The translations under genes were made by a program, and so were the position numbers. Source: Pseudomonas nabeulensis (GTDB lineage: Bacteria > Pseudomonadota > Gammaproteobacteria > Pseudomonadales > Pseudomonadaceae). Taken from it: a stretch of 64,000 nucleotides of DNA. Of this stretch, positions 1 to 8,495 are shown piece by piece. Location of the stretch: positions 1 to 64,000 of the forward strand of contig NZ_QUZT01000008.1 in NCBI RefSeq assembly GCF_004682045.1, given 5' to 3'. Each line of letters opens with the position of its first letter. Position 1 is the first letter of the stretch. The notes beneath the pieces are model-generated. The model was not told where the DNA came from. It saw only the letters and a program-made list of their open reading frames with translations, and made no database searches.

Positions 1-20
1 GGGCTTGCCCCCTCCCCCTG
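1..20. repeat. Partial REP palindrome at window edge
   Basis: The first 20 bases match the arm of the GGGGCTTGCCCCC-type REP found elsewhere in the window. The other arm lies outside the window. Confidence 0.5.
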
Positions 21-134
21 ACCGCAATTCGTGACTTTCAGTAAAAACTCCTTTCCGCATTCAGCGGTTTTTCCGAAGGAACGACAAGCAGATACTCGAC
101 TCCATTGCTTGTTCATTCCTTCCTGGAGTTACTG

Positions 135-953
135 ATGTCTACCCCTACGCAAAACGTCCCGGCCTTTGGCCTTGGCACCTTCCGCCTGCAAGGCAACGTG
201 GTGATTGACTCCGTCAGCACCGGCCTGGAACTGGGCTATCGCGTCATCGACACCGCGCAGATCTACGAGAACGAGGCAGAGGTTGGCCAGGCCATCGCCA
301 ACAGCGGCATCCCGCGAAATGAGCTGTTTATCACCAGCAAGATCTGGATCGCCAATTTCGCCGAAGGCAAGCTGATCCCGAGCCTCAAAGAAAGCCTGCG
401 CAAGCTCAAGACGGACTATCTGGACCTGACCCTCATCCACTGGCCGTCGCCCGAGGATCAAGTACCCGTCGCTGAATTCATGGGCCAATTGCTGGAAGCC
501 AAGCGCTTGGGCTTGACGCGCCAAATCGGCATTTCCAACTTCACTATCGACCTGATGAAACAAGCGATTGCTGCGGTCGGTGCCGACAACATCGCCACCA
601 ACCAGATTGAATTGCACCCCTACCTGCAAAACCGCAAGGTGGTGGAGTTTGCCACCGCCCACGGTATCCAGATCACCTCGTACATGACCTTGGCCTACGG
701 CGAAGTGCTCAAGGACCCGGTGATCCAACAGATCGCCGAACATCATCAAGCCACCCCCGCACAAGTGACCTTGGCCTGGGCCATGCAATTGGGTTACGCG
801 GTAATCCCATCATCGACCAAGCGCACCAACCTGGACAGCAACCTCAAGGCCGTGCAGCTGACCTTGAGTTCAGCGCAGATGGAGCAGATTGCGACCCTGG
901 AGCGCGGCCATCGCTTGACCAGCCCCAAGGGCATCGCACCGAAGTGGGACTAG
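135..953 (+). CDS. dkgB: Aldo/keto reductase, DkgB-like
   Basis: Cytosolic NADPH-dependent reductase of small carbonyl compounds (the 2,5-diketo-D-gluconate reductase B / methylglyoxal reductase family). The protein has 272 residues, usual for the family. It shows the early GTFRLQG strand, the catalytic region [13 protein letters not shown] with the active Asp and Tyr, the Lys in FITSKIW, the His in LTLIHWPSP, and the cofactor-binding segment [14 protein letters not shown] near the C-terminus. The ATG at 135 is preferred over an in-frame start at 105 because GGAG lies 7 bases upstream and the protein then begins like its homologues. It converges on the gene to its right, and the two stop codons share the palindrome CTAG at 950-953. 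Confidence 0.93.
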   Translation: MSTPTQNVPAFGLGTFRLQGNVVIDSVSTGLELGYRVIDTAQIYENEAEVGQAIANSGIPRNELFITSKIWIANFAEGKLIPSLKESLRKLKTDYLDLTLIHWPSPEDQVPVAEFMGQLLEAKRLGLTRQIGISNFTIDLMKQAIAAVGADNIATNQIELHPYLQNRKVVEFATAHGIQITSYMTLAYGEVLKDPVIQQIAEHHQATPAQVTLAWAMQLGYAVIPSSTKRTNLDSNLKAVQLTLSSAQMEQIATLERGHRLTSPKGIAPKWD

Positions 954-1372
954 ACGCCCGCCACCGGCGTGCGGGATAACTCCCGCAGCCACGGTAACAC
1001 CCGCAGGCCGGCGGCGGCCTCGGGTGGGTCGATGATGTCCATGAAGTGTTCGAGGTTGACGTTGTCCGGCACGCCGGGCAACCGCACCAGCACGGCCGGC
1101 GTTGAACCGGCCGGTGCCCCCAGGTCGAGGTGGTCGTAGACCAGCACATGCCGCACCTGGGGTTGGGGCTCACAGGTATGCACCGTAAGGCCCGCATTGA
1201 TGATCAGTACGTCAAAGGGCTCGGCCGGAATGGCGGTGAGAATCTGCACCTCTTCGAAGGTCTGGACCGGGACAATCCGGTGATACCCCAGTTGATTGAG
1301 CATTTTTTCGATGTAGAGCCGTTGCAAGTGCTGTTCATCGGCGATCAGGATGGTCAGTGCTTTGTTCGGCAT
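950..1372 (-). CDS. Degenerate response-regulator receiver protein
   Basis: A 140-residue stand-alone receiver-like protein. It keeps the acidic pair after beta-1 (LIADEQ) and the CheY-type beta-alpha pattern, but where the phospho-accepting Asp should follow beta-3 the sequence reads VLIINAGL, so Asp appears replaced by Asn. The C-terminal half is less typical and lacks an obvious output domain. It lies 134 bp downstream of a large hybrid kinase on the same strand and could be an accessory or decoy receiver of that phosphorelay. A good AGGGG site precedes the ATG at 1372. Its stop overlaps that of the convergent dkgB. The fold is likely; the role is inferred from position. Confidence 0.7.
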   Translation of the reverse strand: MPNKALTILIADEQHLQRLYIEKMLNQLGYHRIVPVQTFEEVQILTAIPAEPFDVLIINAGLTVHTCEPQPQVRHVLVYDHLDLGAPAGSTPAVLVRLPGVPDNVNLEHFMDIIDPPEAAAGLRVLPWLRELSRTPVAGV

Positions 1373-1506
1373 GGCAAACCCCTGGAAAGGCAGCGCTCGT
1401 CAGTGAGCGAGGCCCATTCTCCAGACATACTCCGATGAGAAAATCAGGCTTGTTCCCCTTTCACGTAGGACTTCTCCCAAGTACACCGAATGGTTACCCA
1501 CCTCAG

Positions 1507-4500
1507 TCAAGCCTGCTTGCCATAACTATTCAAGCCGTGATCCAACGCCTCGATGGCCGCGCCCACTGCATCGACAGCAGCGCCCAGCGCTTTGCGATCG
1601 CGTAGCTCACAGGCGCGCTCCAACGTTTCACAGCAATCGGTCAATGCCTGGGCCTTGACCATGCGTGCCCCCCCTTTGACGCGGTGAGCAAGGTCATGCA
1701 ACTTGGCGAAATCCACCGGATCCATCAGCGCAGGCAGTAACGCGCGATCGTCGTCGAGACTGACCAGCAAAGGTTCCAGCAACTCATTGAGGGCGGCGTG
1801 ATCGGTCCCGGTCAATGCGATCAGCGAACTCAAGTCGAACAGCGGTCTAGCCGGTTCATCTTCGGCAGCGACCGTGCACACCGCCAAGGCTGAACGCAAG
1901 TCTTCAAGCCCGGTGGGCTTGAACAGGCAGCCGTCCATACCGGCTTGCTTGCAACGTTCGATTTCCTCCGGCTGGGCGTTGGCCGTAAACCCCAATAACA
2001 AGCATGGTTTCAGCCCGCGCTCGCGCTCATGTGCACGAATCTCACGCGCCAGGGCGTAACCATCCTTACGGGGCATATTGCAATCGGTGATCACGCCCTC
2101 AAAGTGGCCAGACTGCCACAGGGCAAGCCCCTGTACGCCGTCTTCCGCCGTGGTGATCTGGTGCCCCAGAAAGCCCAGTTGACGTGCCAGCAGCAGGCGG
2201 TTAGCCGGGTAGTCGTCCACCACCAGGATGCTCAACCCACACACAGGCGCAGTATGCGGCACAGGTGACGCAGTACGTGCCACGCTGGTCAGTGCCAACG
2301 TTAGCACCACATCGACCCGCGTACCCTTGCCGAGCACACTGCTCAAATGCAGTTGCCCCCCCATCATCTCGCACAGGTTGCGGCTGATCACCAAGCCCAG
2401 GCCCGAACCACTGCGCGCCGACTGCCCATGGTTGCTACCCTGGATAAAAGAGTTGAACAAGCGCTGCTGGTCCTCGGCGCTGATGCCAATACCGGTGTCT
2501 TCCACCCACAACCGCAGGGTCAACGGCCCATCATTGCCCAATGATGTTCCTTGTGCCCCCAAGCGAATGTGGCCGGAGGCGGTGAACTTGATCGCATTGC
2601 CCAGTACGTTGGACACCACCTGTTTGAAGCGCAGTGGATCGATCAATACCGCCTGGTCGGTCGATGAATCGAGTTCGACTTGCAACGTCAGGCCCTTGTC
2701 CCGCGCCAGCCCTTCAAACACCCGCACCAACGACGCCAGCAGGTCATGCAGGTTCGCGGGTTCCAGCGTCAGCGACAAATGGCCGGACTCTATTCGCGCA
2801 ATATCCAGAATATCGCCGATCAACTCCAACAGACTGTGGGACGCCACCGACGCGACCTCCAACGCATCCCGATCGACACGGCCCAACTCGGCATTTTTCG
2901 CGGCCAGTTCGATCATGCCAATCACCGCATTCATCGGTGTGCGGATCTCGTGGCTCATGGTCGCCAGGAATGTGGTCTTGGCTCGGTTGGCCGAGTCGGC
3001 CTCCTCCTTGGCCTCCTGTAACTGGCCCAGCAAGCGTTGGCGCTCACTCACATCGACCCAGCCAGCGATCATGCCCACCACTTTTTCGTCGGCATCGCGA
3101 TAAGGCAACATCCACTGGTAGATGGTCAGCACTTCGCCATTGGGCACCTTCAGCACGCGATCATGAATCTGCGGCTCGCCTCGCTCCATCAGACGCAAAT
3201 AGTCGGCATGAAACGACTGGGCTTGGGGTGGGTTACCGGTGTCGGTTTCCACTACCGTCTTGCCGATCACGTCTTCCAACTTGAAGCCAAACACATCGAG
3301 GTAGGCGTTGTTGCAGGCCATCAACCGGCCCTGGCGATCACGCACATAGATGGGATGGGGCGTACCGTCGATCAGCACACTCATAAAACGCAACTGGTCG
3401 CTCAAGGCCCGCTCGGCCTGGGTGCGTTTGTGAATCAGGTTGCGCAGGTAAAACACCCAGCCCAGGGCCACCAGCAACAGCAATGCAGCCAAACCGAAGC
3501 CCTGGATGATCACGTTGCGGTGGCGCAACCAATAGCTGTCTTCGATGATGATCTCGCTACGCCAATGGTTGGTCAGCTCGTCCATTTCTTCCGGCGTGAT
3601 GCTCATCAGCGCCTTATCGAGGATCGAATACAACTCCAACTCGCTGCGGTTGACGCCAAAGGTAATCCGCGCGGGTTCCGTGCCGACGGTGCTGGTGATA
3701 CGCAGATGATCACGGTAATTGCGCGCGATCATATAACGCGCGCTGATCAGCGAGAGAACGGTCGCATCAGCGCCGCCCTTGGCCACCAACGCCAAGGCTT
3801 GCTCTGGATTTTCGACATCGACGAATTCAATGCCGGGGTAATCCTGCGCGATTTGGGCGGCGAGGCTGTTGCCGCCAATAAACGCCAGGCGCTTGCCGGG
3901 CAAGTCCTCCAACGTTACCAGGCGCTTGTCATCGTCACGCACCACCAACACGTAGGGATTGGACAGGTAAGGTCGGGTAAAGCGGATTTTTTCAGCGCGT
4001 TCAATACTCGGCGTAATCACCGCCAGCATATCCACCTGGCCCGTGCTGGCTTCGTCTATTTGTCTGGGCAGCGAATCGCCCTGTACCACATCAAACTTCA
4101 ACCCCGTGCGCAAACTGATGCGCGACAGCACTTCGGCGCTCAACCCTTCGAACTGCCCGCGCTCGTCGAAGAATGACAGCGGCGCGAATTTATCGAGCAC
4201 TGCCACTTTCACCCGAGGGTGCTTGTCCAGCCAACGCTGTTCGTTGGCGCTCAAGCGCAATTGGCTCGCTTCCAGCATGCCGCCGGCGCCCGCGCTCCAG
4301 CGTCGCAGGATTTCCATTTGCTGGCTGGCCGGCACGGCCGCCAGGGCAGCATTGACGATGTTCAACAGACGCGTATTGCTCTGGGTGAACGCGAACCCGA
4401 ACGGGTTAACCTCCAGGGCGGAAAAGTCCGCCATGCGCACATTGTTTAGGTGATTCTTGTTGATCAGGTAACGCGTGCTGATGGCGTCGCCGAGGTACAC

Positions 4501-5124
4501 ATCCGCCCGTCCAAACGCCACGGCGCCGAGCGCCTCGAAGGTCGAGGCAAACAACTGCAGGTGTGCGCGCGGGTAGAAGGCCTGGACGGCGTCAGGCTGC
4601 ATGTAGTGGTAGAGCATCGCCACACGCTTGCCGGCAAGGTCGGCGCTCAGCGCCTGGCGATCGCCCGTACGAGTCACCAGCACCGGCTGGTCATTGGCGT
4701 ACGAGCGGGACAACACTAATTGCGGGTCGGCCGCTTCATAGCCATTGGCCGACCCCACGAAATCCACTCTCCCTGATTTGAGGGCGTCGATCACTTCGTC
4801 ACGGGTGTCGTAACGCTGTACCTGTATGGAGATATTCAATGCCTGGGCGACCAGCGCGGCATAGTCACCGGTGATGCCCTCGAACTCGTCATAGTTATTG
4901 GTCTGGTCAAAGGGCGCGTAATCGGGGGCCGATACGCCCATCACCAACGTGCGCCGCTCACGTAACCAGCGCCAATCGGCCTCATCCAGCGCCACCGCTG
5001 GACTCTCAAGTGTGGAGTGGCCCAACAGCCGCAGGGTATGCGGCTGATCCTGGGCCATCACTGATTGAGCCCAACAAACCAACAGCAGGATAGCCGTCAG
5101 ATTCAACAGCCGGAGGGTGATCAT
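1507..5124 (-). CDS. BvgS/EvgS-like unorthodox hybrid sensor kinase
   Basis: Inner-membrane sensor of 1205 residues that should pass phosphate through a His-Asp-His relay to the regulator encoded just upstream. In order: signal peptide (1-25), two tandem SBP_bac_3 periplasmic solute-binding domains (about 50-275 and 298-525), a transmembrane helix near 538-558, a PAS domain (about 575-695), HisKA with the motif FLATMSHEIRTPMN (H-box), an HATPase domain with NVLGNAIKF and GTGIGI/GSGLGL-type boxes, a receiver (VVDDYPANR, ITDCNMPRKDG) near 965-1085, and a C-terminal HPt domain with AHRVKGGARM. This is the Venus-flytrap architecture of BvgS. Its ATG is one base after the stop of the response-regulator gene, so the two are translated together. 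The ligand cannot be read from the sequence. Confidence 0.92.
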   Translation of the reverse strand: MITLRLLNLTAILLLVCWAQSVMAQDQPHTLRLLGHSTLESPAVALDEADWRWLRERRTLVMGVSAPDYAPFDQTNNYDEFEGITGDYAALVAQALNISIQVQRYDTRDEVIDALKSGRVDFVGSANGYEAADPQLVLSRSYANDQPVLVTRTGDRQALSADLAGKRVAMLYHYMQPDAVQAFYPRAHLQLFASTFEALGAVAFGRADVYLGDAISTRYLINKNHLNNVRMADFSALEVNPFGFAFTQSNTRLLNIVNAALAAVPASQQMEILRRWSAGAGGMLEASQLRLSANEQRWLDKHPRVKVAVLDKFAPLSFFDERGQFEGLSAEVLSRISLRTGLKFDVVQGDSLPRQIDEASTGQVDMLAVITPSIERAEKIRFTRPYLSNPYVLVVRDDDKRLVTLEDLPGKRLAFIGGNSLAAQIAQDYPGIEFVDVENPEQALALVAKGGADATVLSLISARYMIARNYRDHLRITSTVGTEPARITFGVNRSELELYSILDKALMSITPEEMDELTNHWRSEIIIEDSYWLRHRNVIIQGFGLAALLLLVALGWVFYLRNLIHKRTQAERALSDQLRFMSVLIDGTPHPIYVRDRQGRLMACNNAYLDVFGFKLEDVIGKTVVETDTGNPPQAQSFHADYLRLMERGEPQIHDRVLKVPNGEVLTIYQWMLPYRDADEKVVGMIAGWVDVSERQRLLGQLQEAKEEADSANRAKTTFLATMSHEIRTPMNAVIGMIELAAKNAELGRVDRDALEVASVASHSLLELIGDILDIARIESGHLSLTLEPANLHDLLASLVRVFEGLARDKGLTLQVELDSSTDQAVLIDPLRFKQVVSNVLGNAIKFTASGHIRLGAQGTSLGNDGPLTLRLWVEDTGIGISAEDQQRLFNSFIQGSNHGQSARSGSGLGLVISRNLCEMMGGQLHLSSVLGKGTRVDVVLTLALTSVARTASPVPHTAPVCGLSILVVDDYPANRLLLARQLGFLGHQITTAEDGVQGLALWQSGHFEGVITDCNMPRKDGYALAREIRAHERERGLKPCLLLGFTANAQPEEIERCKQAGMDGCLFKPTGLEDLRSALAVCTVAAEDEPARPLFDLSSLIALTGTDHAALNELLEPLLVSLDDDRALLPALMDPVDFAKLHDLAHRVKGGARMVKAQALTDCCETLERACELRDRKALGAAVDAVGAAIEALDHGLNSYGKQA

Positions 5125-5125
5125 T

Positions 5126-5755
5126 TCAGATCAGATGATTGCGTTGGGCAAACTTGGACAAGTGCACCACCGAAGACATGTGCAGCTTTTCCTTGAGCCG
5201 GGTCTTGTAGGTACTGATGGTCTTGTGGCTTAGCAACATTTGCTCGGCAATTTCCTTGTTGCCCAGGCCAAGGGCGAGCATCTGCAACACCGTCAGTTCT
5301 CGATCCGACAACGACTCCACCAGCGCCAGCTCCGTGGTCTGTAAGTCGTCGCGACGCACCGAACTGGTAGCCACGTTTGGGAAGCAACTGTAATTGGACA
5401 TCACGGCCTTGATTGCCTTTTGCAACTCGTCCAGCTCACCGGTCTTGGCCACAAACCCCATGGCCCCGGCGCGCATGCACCGGGTGGAGAAGAACACCGC
5501 CAAGTACGAGGTAAGGACCAGGATCTTGCAGTTCAGGCCCAAGGCCTTGATTCGACTGATGACTTCCAACCCGCCAAGCTTGGGCATCGCAAGATCAAGG
5601 ATGACCAGCTCAGGGCGCTCCTCGCGAGCAATCTGCATGGCGTCCGCGCCGTTGCCCGCCTCAAAGATTTTATCGAAGCCTTCTTGCTTCAACAGATACT
5701 TCACAGTGGCGCGTATAAAAGGGTGATCGTCCACGATTAAAGCTTTGTTGCTCAT
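5126..5755 (-). CDS. BvgA/EvgA-like LuxR-family response regulator
   Basis: DNA-binding response regulator of 209 residues. The receiver is N-terminal (ALIVDDHPF acidic pair, phospho-Asp in LVILDLAMPKLGG, Thr/Ser in VLTSY, Lys in FVAKTGE). A NarL/LuxR helix-turn-helix is C-terminal (LSDRELTVLQMLALGLGNKEIAEQM, then SHKTISTYKTRLKEKL). It is the first gene of a leftward unit and is followed after a single base by the hybrid kinase, its evident partner. The 302-bp region upstream (5756-6057) is the likely promoter. Target genes are unknown. Confidence 0.93.
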   Translation of the reverse strand: MSNKALIVDDHPFIRATVKYLLKQEGFDKIFEAGNGADAMQIAREERPELVILDLAMPKLGGLEVISRIKALGLNCKILVLTSYLAVFFSTRCMRAGAMGFVAKTGELDELQKAIKAVMSNYSCFPNVATSSVRRDDLQTTELALVESLSDRELTVLQMLALGLGNKEIAEQMLLSHKTISTYKTRLKEKLHMSSVVHLSKFAQRNHLI

Positions 5756-6057
5756 AAGACTCCCCTGGGAGGATCAGTACGCTTACATATCACGCGGCAC
5801 CTATCTACCTGTGAGAACTGACAGTGCCGACAAACGGTACTGATCACTCTGCACAACACTTCAGGCAGAACGGGCCCCTTCTCTTGAAAAAACACGGCAA
5901 ACACGTAAAGCCGCACCGGCTGCCTGGGCAGGCGCAAGCGCGCAACCTTAACAACCGTGCGCGGGCTCAAATGAAGGGATAGTCTCGAATGCTTGTAGGA
6001 CTTTTCCTCATAAAAGCATAGCCAGCTTTATGCAAGGCGATGTCTGACACCTGGGGA
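5756..6057. other. Intergenic region upstream of the BvgA-like gene
   Basis: About 300 bp between the response regulator and mgtC with no convincing gene. It should hold the promoter of the leftward regulator-kinase unit. The only small symmetry I see is AGGA-N4-TCCT at about 5998-6009. Confidence 0.4.
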
Positions 6058-6774
6058 CTACTCGGTCGTACTTGGACTCCAGAATGCCTGCACCACCAGC
6101 GTTGACATCGAAATGCGCGCGACCAGCGCATCCAGTTCATCACCGTCCACCGACGTCGCCACCAGGGTGGCTTCGACTTCCACTTCCTCATTACCGAACG
6201 GCCGTACGTCGACATCGCTGGCCGGGTAGTTGCAGCGCGCCAGCTCTGCCTCCAACAACGCCAATACGGCCTTTTGCTGAGTACGCCGAGCGATCACGTA
6301 CAGGATATTGGTGACCTCCGCCGACACCACATCCAATGGCTGGCGGTTGATGTTATTGACGATCGGCCGCAGCAGCGTGTTGGCCGCCAGCACAAACAAT
6401 GTGCCCAGCAGCGCTTCAAGCACCAGGTCGGCACCGGCGCAGGCCCCCACCGCCGCAGAGGCCCACAGAGTGGCGGCAGTGTTGAGTCCGCGCACATTGC
6501 CTTCTTCACGCATGATCACACCGGCCCCCAAAAAGCCGATGCCCGACACCACATACGCCACCACGCGCACCGCGCCTTCTGCGCCGCCGAGGCGGTTGGC
6601 CATGTCGACAAAAATCGCCGCACCCACCGCGACCAGCACATTGGTACGCAGCCCCGCCGTGCGCTGACGGTATTGACGTTCGAAACCGATCAATCCACCG
6701 AGGATGAAAGCAGCAGTGAGGCTCACCAGGGTATCGACCAGAGAATTGAGATTGATGTTATTGATTGCTTGCAT
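6058..6774 (-). CDS. mgtC: MgtC/SapB family membrane protein
   Basis: Inner-membrane protein of 238 residues linked in other bacteria to growth at low magnesium and survival in macrophages. The N-terminal half has about five hydrophobic helices with the family motifs FILGGLIGFERQYRQRTAGLRTNVLV, GVRVVAYVVSGIGFLGAGVI and GLNTAATLWASAAVGACAG (quoted loosely by position 20-130). The C-terminal soluble part (about 145-238) resembles the ACT-like tail of long MgtC proteins. GGAG lies 8 bases before the ATG at 6774. No magnesium transporter gene is adjacent. A leader of more than 300 bases with several stable hairpins precedes it, consistent with the leader control known for Salmonella mgtC, although no homology to that leader is claimed. 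Confidence 0.9.
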   Translation of the reverse strand: MQAINNINLNSLVDTLVSLTAAFILGGLIGFERQYRQRTAGLRTNVLVAVGAAIFVDMANRLGGAEGAVRVVAYVVSGIGFLGAGVIMREEGNVRGLNTAATLWASAAVGACAGADLVLEALLGTLFVLAANTLLRPIVNNINRQPLDVVSAEVTNILYVIARRTQQKAVLALLEAELARCNYPASDVDVRPFGNEEVEVEATLVATSVDGDELDALVARISMSTLVVQAFWSPSTTE

Positions 6775-7100
6775 GAAAAAGCTCCATGAATGCTGCTGGC
6801 TGAGAAAACCATCGCGCAGGTGTGCCCGTCGCTTCCCGGGGTCTATCCGGGGTGCTGGTCAGCGTCATGAGAGAGGATCGAAACAGGGCCAGGACTGGCC
6901 GCTGCCGGGATGCCGCTTCTCGCTTTATTGGCGAGACAACGGCATCGAGAAATGCGCGCTACCTTGCCAAGGATGGACCGGTTACCGAAACCGGCCGACA
7001 ACTGTCACTCGAACAAGTACCCACAGAGGGTCTCCGCTATTGATGAAAACGCGCGAAGCTTACGCCGGGATGACAGGGGAGTAAATCGTAGGAAAGTTTC
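6775..7100 (-). promoter_or_regulatory. Candidate structured mgtC leader
   Basis: No convincing gene on either strand. Several inverted repeats would fold in a leftward transcript: CCGGTT-N5-AACCGG at 6978-6994; a nested stem at 6910-6945 (outer ATGCCG/CGGCAT, inner CTCGC/GCGAG around TTTATTG); and GGCCAG-GA-CTGGCC at 6887-6900. On the minus strand the 6910-6945 stem contains a six-codon ORF, MPLSRQ. The arrangement suggests a regulatory 5' leader. Function is inferred only from position and symmetry. Confidence 0.45.
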
Positions 7101-7190
7101 CCGTTGCGGGAATGAAAGGACTCTTCAGGGTAGGTTCAGGTCCACAAGTGCTTGGATTCACCAAGGGCCAACCTATGGAAGCAGGCTTTT

Positions 7191-7267
7191 TGTGGGAGCA
7201 TGGCGTTGGGTCAGCTTGCAGGTGTGCTGACTGACACGCCGCCTTCGCGGGCAAGCCCGCTCCCACA
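7191..7267. repeat. REP doublet, degenerate left arm
   Basis: TGTGGGAGC...GCTCCCACA ends. The right half is a clear REP (CGCGGGCAAGCCCGCTCCCACA core); the left palindrome has decayed. Confidence 0.7.
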
Positions 7268-7313
7268 TTTGGCTTTGTGCCAGACTCAAGAAACAGTCAC
7301 ACCGCCAATCCCC

Positions 7314-7402
7314 TGTGGGAGGGGGCTTGCCCCCGATGACTGAGTGTCAGTCGGCACACCTGCCAGCTGACCCGCCGCCTTCGCGAGCAAGCCCGCACAC
7401 AC
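7314..7402. repeat. REP doublet (REPIN), GGGGGCTTGCCCCC type
   Basis: The left half is a perfect REP with a GTGG head. The right half (TCGCGAGCAAGCCCGCACACACA) is diverged. It lies in the mgtC-GNAT intergenic region, which has no other gene. Confidence 0.75.
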
Positions 7403-7427
7403 ATTGTTGGCCGGTATACATTCATGA

Positions 7428-8027
7428 CTATCGTGTGCCCGGTCGATCTCGCGCCACCAAGCTCAAGTAATGCTCAAGCGGCTGCCCCGCCACCCCCTTG
7501 ACCTGAATCGACACCCTATTCACCTGGCCCCCCAGGGTGATCCCATCACGCGTACGCACCTGCACGTACCCACGCTTGGGCCAGAACCGCTCGGCTTTGG
7601 TATTACCGATAACCACCGTCAGTCGGAGCCATTGCGCACCGTTGCTGACGGCCCAAGCCTCAAGGTCTGCGTGCAATCGTTGCGCAATCCCCGTGCCCCG
7701 CACGCGCACATCCACCAGCAACAGCCCGATATGCCACACACCCACCGCCAGCATATCCGCCGCTATATTCACCACGGCAACCAGTTGGCCTTGAATGTCG
7801 CGATAACCCAGCCAGTACATTCGGCGGCAATGCCAACCCGCCGGTAACTCCCCGCGCAACTCCTCGCGCGCCTCGGTGGGTGTGGCCGGCTCGCCATTCA
7901 CGGCGATAAAGTAATCCGGCGCACGCTCGAAAAACTGTTGCAGCTCGGCCTCGTCGCGACCGTCCAGCTCCACCACACGAATGCCGTCAACGGAACAACC
8001 CGGCAACCCAGCTGAATCCACATCCAT
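7428..8027 (-). CDS. GNAT family N-acetyltransferase
   Basis: Acetyl-CoA-dependent N-acetyltransferase of about 199 residues with unknown substrate. The acetyl-CoA binding region is visible as LLLVDVRVRGTGIAQRLHADLEAWA (motif A, here VRGTGIA, about residues 105-130) followed by LTVVIGNTKAERFWPKRGY (motif B). The ATG at 8027 is preferred to a TTG at 8033, because GGGA stands 9 bases before it. It begins two bases after the stop of the FKBP gene, so the two are probably co-transcribed. Confidence 0.85.
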   Translation of the reverse strand: MDVDSAGLPGCSVDGIRVVELDGRDEAELQQFFERAPDYFIAVNGEPATPTEAREELRGELPAGWHCRRMYWLGYRDIQGQLVAVVNIAADMLAVGVWHIGLLLVDVRVRGTGIAQRLHADLEAWAVSNGAQWLRLTVVIGNTKAERFWPKRGYVQVRTRDGITLGGQVNRVSIQVKGVAGQPLEHYLSLVARDRPGTR

Positions 8028-8029
8028 GC

Positions 8030-8374
8030 TCAATCATCCCGCGTCAGCACTTCCAGCAATTCAATCTCAAAACGCAGATTGCTATTGGGCTTGATATGCG
8101 CGCCCATGGACCGTTCGCCATAGGCCAAATGCGCGGGCACGAACAATGTGCGTACGCCGCCCACCTGCATGCCCATCAGGCCCTGGTCCCAGCCCTTGAT
8201 GACGCGGCCGGTGCCGATCACGCATTGGAACGGTTTGCCCCGCTCCCAGGAGGAATCAAATACGGTGCCGTCTTCGAGGGTGCCGGTGTATTGGGTGGTG
8301 ATCAGCGCACCCTTGACCACGGTTTTACCGTCGCCAAGGCGGACGTCAGTGATCTGCAGTTCGTCGTTGTTCAT
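8030..8374 (-). CDS. FKBP-type peptidyl-prolyl isomerase
   Basis: Single-domain prolyl isomerase of 114 residues without signal peptide, hence cytosolic. Family residues are seen in VTTQYTG-like strand ITTQYTGTLEDGTVFDSS, the IGTGRVIKGWDQGLMGM loop with the active Trp, and PAHLAYGERS. The start at 8374 (MNNDELQ) matches the usual single-domain length; an upstream in-frame start at 8434 would add a non-conserved 20-residue tail. It is followed directly by a GNAT gene and is divergent from a PAS-LuxR regulator. Confidence 0.9.
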   Translation of the reverse strand: MNNDELQITDVRLGDGKTVVKGALITTQYTGTLEDGTVFDSSWERGKPFQCVIGTGRVIKGWDQGLMGMQVGGVRTLFVPAHLAYGERSMGAHIKPNSNLRFEIELLEVLTRDD

Positions 8375-8495
8375 CGGGGTTCTCGTAACCGGCATAAAGG
8401 CAGGGGTTTTCCCAGAATCGGGTGGGTTTGGCAAGCATCTGCACTATTCTGAGCCCCGAATGTCGTACGTCCATGCCCTCAACGCCGGAGCCCCC

